This document shows, piece by piece, positions 60,178-64,000 of a DNA stretch of 64,000 nt; within the stretch, counting starts at the first letter, position 1, and each line of letters starts with the position of its first letter. The DNA lies in contig NC_060201.1 in assembly GCF_020623625.1 (NCBI RefSeq), forward strand, positions 496,001 to 560,000. The letters are read 5' to 3'. Source of the DNA: Saccharomycodes ludwigii. Lineage: Eukaryota; Ascomycota; Saccharomycetes; Saccharomycodales; Saccharomycodaceae. The notes under the pieces were generated by a model. It made no database searches, was not told the DNA's origin, and was given only the letters and a program-made list of their open reading frames with translations. Both the position numbers and the translations under genes were made by a program.

Positions 60178-60536
60178 TTTATTCATTTATTTTTTATTTT
60201 ATCTTTAAATGGAAAATGTACGTAATAAAAATATTTGTGTCCCCACACCGGCCAACCCGCCCCACAATAATCTAAAATGCATATTTTAAAATACCGAACT
60301 TGTAGGATATCCTTGTATCCGAAAACTAAACGCGAAGAGCCACGTGAGTATTTACTTTTTAATGTTAATTATTATAAATATACAGCTGGGCGGTTATTTT
60401 CAACATTACCTTTATTCCAAAATATTATTTATGTGCTACAAACTGGAAATAATAGATGGAAAAGGAAATGTTTTATAAAAATAAAATAAATAAAAGGCTA
60501 TAACAACATACATACATACACATAAAAGAATAAAAT
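59686..60536. promoter_or_regulatory. Divergent MIG1/HOP2 promoter region
   Basis: 851 bp: (AAAT)n at 59731-59764, T-run at 59789-59809, TCAATTCGA-type repeats (59898-59955), TAATA repeats (60048-60090) and (TTTA)n at 60148-60176. A CG-rich spot lies at 60240-60265. CACGTGAG (60341-60348) is an E-box of the Cbf1/Pho4 kind. An URS1-like site is at 60387-60396. Confidence 0.5.
60387..60396. promoter_or_regulatory. URS1-like (Ume6) site upstream of HOP2
   Basis: TGGGCGGTTA matches 8 of 10 bases of TCGGCGGCTA (reverse complement of TAGCCGCCGA). It lies about 140-150 bp before the HOP2 ATG, the usual place in meiotic genes repressed by Ume6 in vegetative cells. Imperfect, so tentative. Confidence 0.4.
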
Positions 60537-61469
60537 ATGGGTGCTATCAACTCCAATAAAAGACAAAAGACTACTACCACCACTGCTACACAACAAGTTA
60601 AAGGCGAAGATGCTAAACTACTAATACACAAATATCTAAACGAACAAAGAAGACCATATGGGATCAATGATATAGTCGTTAACTTAAGAAATAAAGTAAA
60701 TAAACCAACTGCCATTAAAATCTTAGATGAGTTAGTTGCCAATGGAGAAATACAATGTAAGTTATTTGGTAAAGCAAACATATATTATTGCAACAAACAA
60801 GAAAATTTTAACGCTGCCACCACCACCGATAGAAAATCTTTGATTGAAAAACTAAAAGATGAAGTGAACAAATTAGAACTGGAAAAATTGGACATGGAGA
60901 ATGATTTAAAAATATGGGAAAATATACCATATAACACTGACGCGGACATATTATTATCGCAAGATATTGAGAAAATTACAGAAGAGATTATAATGTTGAA
61001 GGAAAAGGTGGATAAAAAAAATGACGCCATAAAATTAAACAGAGAGAGATTTGAAATGTGTAATGACAACATTATTGCGGTTAATGAACAAAAAATAAAA
61101 CTATTGGAAGAACATGATACATTTAATAAGAAATTGGATGATTATTCATTCAAATTAGAGAAAAATTTCCATCAATTAGTTACGCTATTAAAAGATATAA
61201 TTAACCCAAAGGATATGGACGAATTTTTGGTATGTTTTTATTTTTGCTTTTCTACTTTTTTATCTTTTTTTTTTTTCCTATTTTATTCCTGTTATCTTAA
61301 CAGAATAACAAAATCTAATTACTAACATTTTGAATAACTTTATAATGATTTGATTTTGAAATATTGGCCTGTATTTTTTTTTTTTTTTGTTTTTGTTTTC
61401 ACTCAATTCATATTTATATCGGCCAACAAAATTATATAGTATGAAACTTTGGGATTGGATCGGATATAA
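60537..61469 (+). CDS. HOP2: Hop2, meiotic homologous-pairing protein, two exons
   Basis: Exon 1 is 60537-61229 (231 residues) and exon 2 is 61440-61469 (nine residues YETLGLDRI and stop), giving 240 residues (218 in S. cerevisiae). Hop2 works with Mnd1 to load Dmc1/Rad51 and promote pairing of homologues in meiosis. The N-terminal winged helix is about 22-90 (AKLLIHKYLNEQRRPYGIND; NKPTAIKILDELVANGEI). A leucine-zipper coiled coil is about 100-200. Reading through the intron gives an implausible Phe/Cys-rich tail. The spliced end EFLYETLGLD resembles the FFEEVGIETD end of mammalian Hop2. An URS1-like site lies upstream. The symbol also fits the YGL033W position. Confidence 0.85.
61230..61439 (+). 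other. HOP2 intron
   Basis: 210 nt. The 5' splice site is GTATGT (61230-61235), the branch point a perfect TACTAAC (61320-61326) and the 3' splice site TATAG (61435-61439). No AG dinucleotide occurs between branch point and 3' site, a gap of 112 nt rich in T. All three are the standard yeast signals; splicing is inferred, not observed. Confidence 0.8.
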
Positions 61470-62106
61470 GCTTTAATGTTGTTGCAATGAGTTTTATTGA
61501 AACGTGTTAAGGTTAATTGATTAAAACCGTTTCTTTATTTATATTATATAGATTTACCTTTATAAATATTATAGTTTGATTACAATAGCGATCATGAGAT
61601 AAGTATATTATATTCAGTAATAAATTCCTTATCGGATATTCCTATTATTTACTATTCTTACCGTTTATTTTTAAGGGGAGACGAAAGCAGTTAAATTTAA
61701 ATTATACAAAAAAAAAAAAAAAAAAATAGCTGGAGATCTCCGTAAGCTGTGTTATGGGCGTTTATTTCCAATAACAAAAAGAGAAAAAATATAATAATAA
61801 TTAAGAAGATACGCTCATATCCGCACTAAAATATTAGATAAGATAATAAAGGTTATTTTCCAATACTGGCAACTACAGATCAAAATAACTTTTCCTAAAG
61901 CAAAAGAAAATAATAAAAAAAAAAAAAAAAAAAAAATAAAACTTATATATAAATAGCCCAAGATTATTTGAAATGATATAATATTTATTGCTTTTTGTCA
62001 ACTTTAATATCTTTTAAACAGAAGAGAAATTATATCATCACAAACAAACAAACAAACAAACAAACAAACAAACAAATAAACAAACAAAAAAACACAAACA
62101 CACAAG
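61470..62106. other. Spacer HOP2-urate oxidase with (CAAA)n
   Basis: 637 bp: A-runs (61708-61727, 61917-61937) and a (CAAA)n tract of about 12 units (62040-62090) in the urate oxidase leader. No gene. Confidence 0.6.
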
Positions 62107-63030
62107 ATGGCTTACTCATACTTATCCTCATCCACCTATGGTAAAGACAATGTCAAATTTTTAAAAGTCAAAAAGGACAAACAAAATCCAAAAAAACAAG
62201 AAGTTATGGAAGCAACGGTTAAAGTTTTGTTAAAAGGTGGTTTTGAAGTTTCTTACACCGAAGCCGACAACAGTGTTATTGTCCCAACTGATACAGTTAA
62301 AAACACCATTTTGATCCATGCTCGTAAATATGACACTTTCCCAATTGAAAAATTTGCTGCCGAATTGGCATTGCACTTCACTAGCAAATACTCTCATGTC
62401 ACTGGTTGTACTATTACTATTACCCAAGATCGTTGGATCAAGTACGACGTTAATGGAAAAGAAAGTTTGCATTCATTTATCCATGAGGGTCCAGAAAAGA
62501 AAATATGTCATTTAGACTATGATCAAGCTAGCGGCTCTTCTAGTTACAAGTTGTTGACTAGTATTAAAGATTTGACTGTTTTGAAATCTACAAACTCTAT
62601 GTTTTACGGCTACAATGTTTGTGAATACACCACTTTGAAACCAACTAAAGACCGTATTTTAAGTACTGATATTTTTGCCACATGGGAATGGAGCTCTCAA
62701 AAGTTGGGATCTTTAGAGTCAATCAGAGATGGTTGCAAGGACGACATTTTTAACAACACCTACTACCAAGCAAGAGATATTACTTTGGATATTTTTGCCA
62801 AGGAAAATTCTGCTTCAGTTCAAGCCACCATGTATAATATGGCTACTGCCATTTTGAAAGTTGCTCCACAAGTTGATTTTGTTTCTTACGAATTGCCAAA
62901 TAAACATTATTTCTTGTTTGATTTTAAATGGTACAAGGGCTTAGATAATGAAAACGAATTGTTTTACCCATCCCCACATCCAAACGGTTTGATTAAATGT
63001 AAGGTTGGCCGTAACAGTTCTAAATTGTGA
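62107..63030 (+). CDS. Urate oxidase (uricase)
   Basis: 307 residues, cofactor-free enzyme oxidising uric acid to 5-hydroxyisourate in peroxisomes. It follows the Aspergillus flavus enzyme closely: YGKDNVKFLKV with the catalytic Lys13, VPTDTVKNT with Thr61-Asp62, LKSTNSMFYGY with the substrate-stacking Phe, TTLKPTKDRILSTD with the urate-binding Arg, SASVQATMYNMA, and PNKHYFLFD with His267. The last three residues are SKL, the type 1 peroxisomal signal. Preferred codons suggest good expression. S. cerevisiae has lost this gene. No other purine-degradation gene is in the window. Confidence 0.97.
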   Translation: MAYSYLSSSTYGKDNVKFLKVKKDKQNPKKQEVMEATVKVLLKGGFEVSYTEADNSVIVPTDTVKNTILIHARKYDTFPIEKFAAELALHFTSKYSHVTGCTITITQDRWIKYDVNGKESLHSFIHEGPEKKICHLDYDQASGSSSYKLLTSIKDLTVLKSTNSMFYGYNVCEYTTLKPTKDRILSTDIFATWEWSSQKLGSLESIRDGCKDDIFNNTYYQARDITLDIFAKENSASVQATMYNMATAILKVAPQVDFVSYELPNKHYFLFDFKWYKGLDNENELFYPSPHPNGLIKCKVGRNSSKL

Positions 63031-63341
63031 TTCCCCATCATTTTTCACCCAAAAAAAAAAATGAAAAAAAAAAAAAAAAAAAAATATTATTTTACACATG
63101 TTGCTATGGCCTAATTGCTTAGAGCCATTTATATTTTTACAGCTTAATACTAGTATCAGGTAATACTTTTAGATTTAGTAAAACCTTTTTTTTTTTATTT
63201 TTTTTATTTTTATTTTAATATTTATTTTAATATTTACTAAATCGTTCTTTTATATTAAGTAGTTTTAAAGTATATACAATGAAAAACGACACACACAAAT
63301 ATATGTACTAGATTAAAAATACTGTTTTCTCTGTTTTCGTT
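63031..63341. other. Gap between convergent urate oxidase and NAT2 genes
   Basis: 311 bp with A-runs (63052-63083), T-rich tract (63187-63225) and a direct TATTTTAATATTTA repeat (63210-63237). No gene. Confidence 0.6.
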
Positions 63342-64000
63342 TCACATTATCCCATTAAACCATTTCTTATCCTTGGTATTTTTCTTTATAGAGTACTTAT
63401 TTGAACCATTAGACTGAACAAACTTATTGAAGTTTTCACCAGTAACCCCGTTCAGAACATTGCCACCTTTCTTACCAATGTTAAAACCCAGTCTTTGTAA
63501 GTATTTAACTATTGATGGGGTAATGGCGGCTGTAATTGGCAATCTAATAAAAATCAAGCTTTTATGAATCCCGTATGCAATCAGAAATTCAGTTAGTATG
63601 TTACTTTCTTTTAGGTATTCCCAGTACCAAGATAGACCATGACTATTATTGGTAGCGTTACCATCCTGCTCTCTTTGTCTTTGTTCCTGTTTAATTCTAA
63701 TTTGTGTTTTCAACTCTTCTTCATCCATGCCCAACCCAACAAGGTTTTTAATTGAATTTAAAGCAAGCTTAATCCTTTCTTCACCCATTGAATGCACCAT
63801 GTAGAAACAAATAGGTAAATCAATTAGGGATAACGTCAAATACACACCTAATGCACTAAACCCGTATTTCTTCATTAGTTCTCTCAATTTGCTATTTTTT
63901 TTGGTGTTGTTGGTGCTATTGCTGGAAGACGAAGAATAGTTTGATTTTTGATTTTTATTATACTTGAATTTGGAACTATTGTTGGCGCATTGATTGTAAC
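63342..64000 (-). CDS. NAT2: Nat2/FAM210-type mitochondrial membrane protein, 5' end outside window
   Basis: The frame runs open to the window edge, so at least 219 codons are present and the start is outside. The first ATG in the window (63875) lies inside the conserved domain. The domain (DUF1279/FAM210) is seen from LRELMKKYGFSALGVYLTLSLIDLPICFYMVHSMG to LTEFLIAYGIHKSLIFIRLPITAAITPSIVKYLQRLG, with two hydrophobic segments. The visible N-terminal part is Ser/Asn-rich, as in a mitochondrial presequence. S. cerevisiae Nat2 (YGR147C) has 288 residues and lies beside ECL1. Function is poorly known; an N-acetyltransferase role once proposed is doubtful. Confidence 0.82.
   Translation of the reverse strand, partial: YNQCANNSSKFKYNKNQKSNYSSSSSNSTNNTKKNSKLRELMKKYGFSALGVYLTLSLIDLPICFYMVHSMGEERIKLALNSIKNLVGLGMDEEELKTQIRIKQEQRQREQDGNATNNSHGLSWYWEYLKESNILTEFLIAYGIHKSLIFIRLPITAAITPSIVKYLQRLGFNIGKKGGNVLNGVTGENFNKFVQSNGSNKYSIKKNTKDKKWFNGIM

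Noticed and set aside
60310-60348. CDEIII-like GTATCCGAAAACTAAA with a Cbf1-type CACGTG nearby, suggestive of a point centromere
   Set aside because: The two motifs are only about 15 bp apart with no AT-rich CDEII between them, and on the proper side of the CCGAAA there is mixed, partly GC-rich sequence. Probably promoter sites of HOP2 or MIG1.

Overview
The window is nuclear DNA of a budding yeast (Saccharomycotina). It is very AT-rich. It has compact genes with almost no introns, long poly(dA:dT) runs in most intergenic gaps, yeast-type tRNA genes and Ty-like LTR retrotransposons. Many genes are recognisable orthologues of Saccharomyces cerevisiae genes (gene numbers below are from memory). 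Genes that S. cerevisiae splits between two paralogous regions lie interleaved here. ERG26, ERP6-like and CDH1 (YGL001-003) sit with VPS8 and SWD1 (chromosome I). TRP5, CWH41, CGR1, HOP2 and MIG1 (YGL026-035) sit with CCM1, GPC1, ENP2, ECL1 and NAT2 (YGR145-150). This suggests a lineage that did not undergo the whole-genome duplication. A urate oxidase and a myo-inositol oxygenase, both absent from S. cerevisiae, fit that. A Saccharomycodales-type yeast is a guess, not a conclusion.

Region 1-8780 has no host gene. It is a cluster of Ty5-like (Ty1/copia) LTRs in both orientations around one whole Ty5-like element (2022-7299), which is nested inside an older LTR. Between two of the LTRs lies a stretch of about 92% AT, bracketed by a 7-bp inverted repeat. 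ERG26, the gene beside S. cerevisiae CEN7, is the first host gene to the right. This gene-free, LTR-rich, AT-extreme tract is therefore the best candidate in the window for a centromere, or the edge of one.

Region 8780-33130 carries ERG26 (sterol synthesis), a small CFEM-like GPI-type protein, VPS8 (endosomal tethering), SWD1 (H3K4 methylation), a p24 cargo receptor, CDH1 (APC/C activator), a Zn2Cys6 regulator divergent from TRP5 (tryptophan synthase, with a Gcn4 site between them), RRN6 (Pol I initiation), CWH41 (N-glycan glucosidase I) and MIOX (inositol oxygenase).

Region 33130-45830 holds a whole Ty3-like element placed just upstream of an intronless tRNA-Phe gene, then CGR1, CCM1, GPC1 and a tRNA-Glu(CTC) gene. 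Region 45830-64000 holds an unrecognised 769-residue protein, ENP2, a tRNA-Ser(AGA) gene with an intron, SEC9, an ECL1-family gene, a MIG1-type repressor, HOP2 with a short spliced last exon, urate oxidase ending in the peroxisomal signal SKL, and a NAT2/FAM210-type gene cut by the window end.

The host genes are housekeeping genes with no operon-like grouping. The most notable features are the centromere-like tract, the two young Ty elements with family-typical target choice, the tRNA intron differences and the HOP2 terminal exon.
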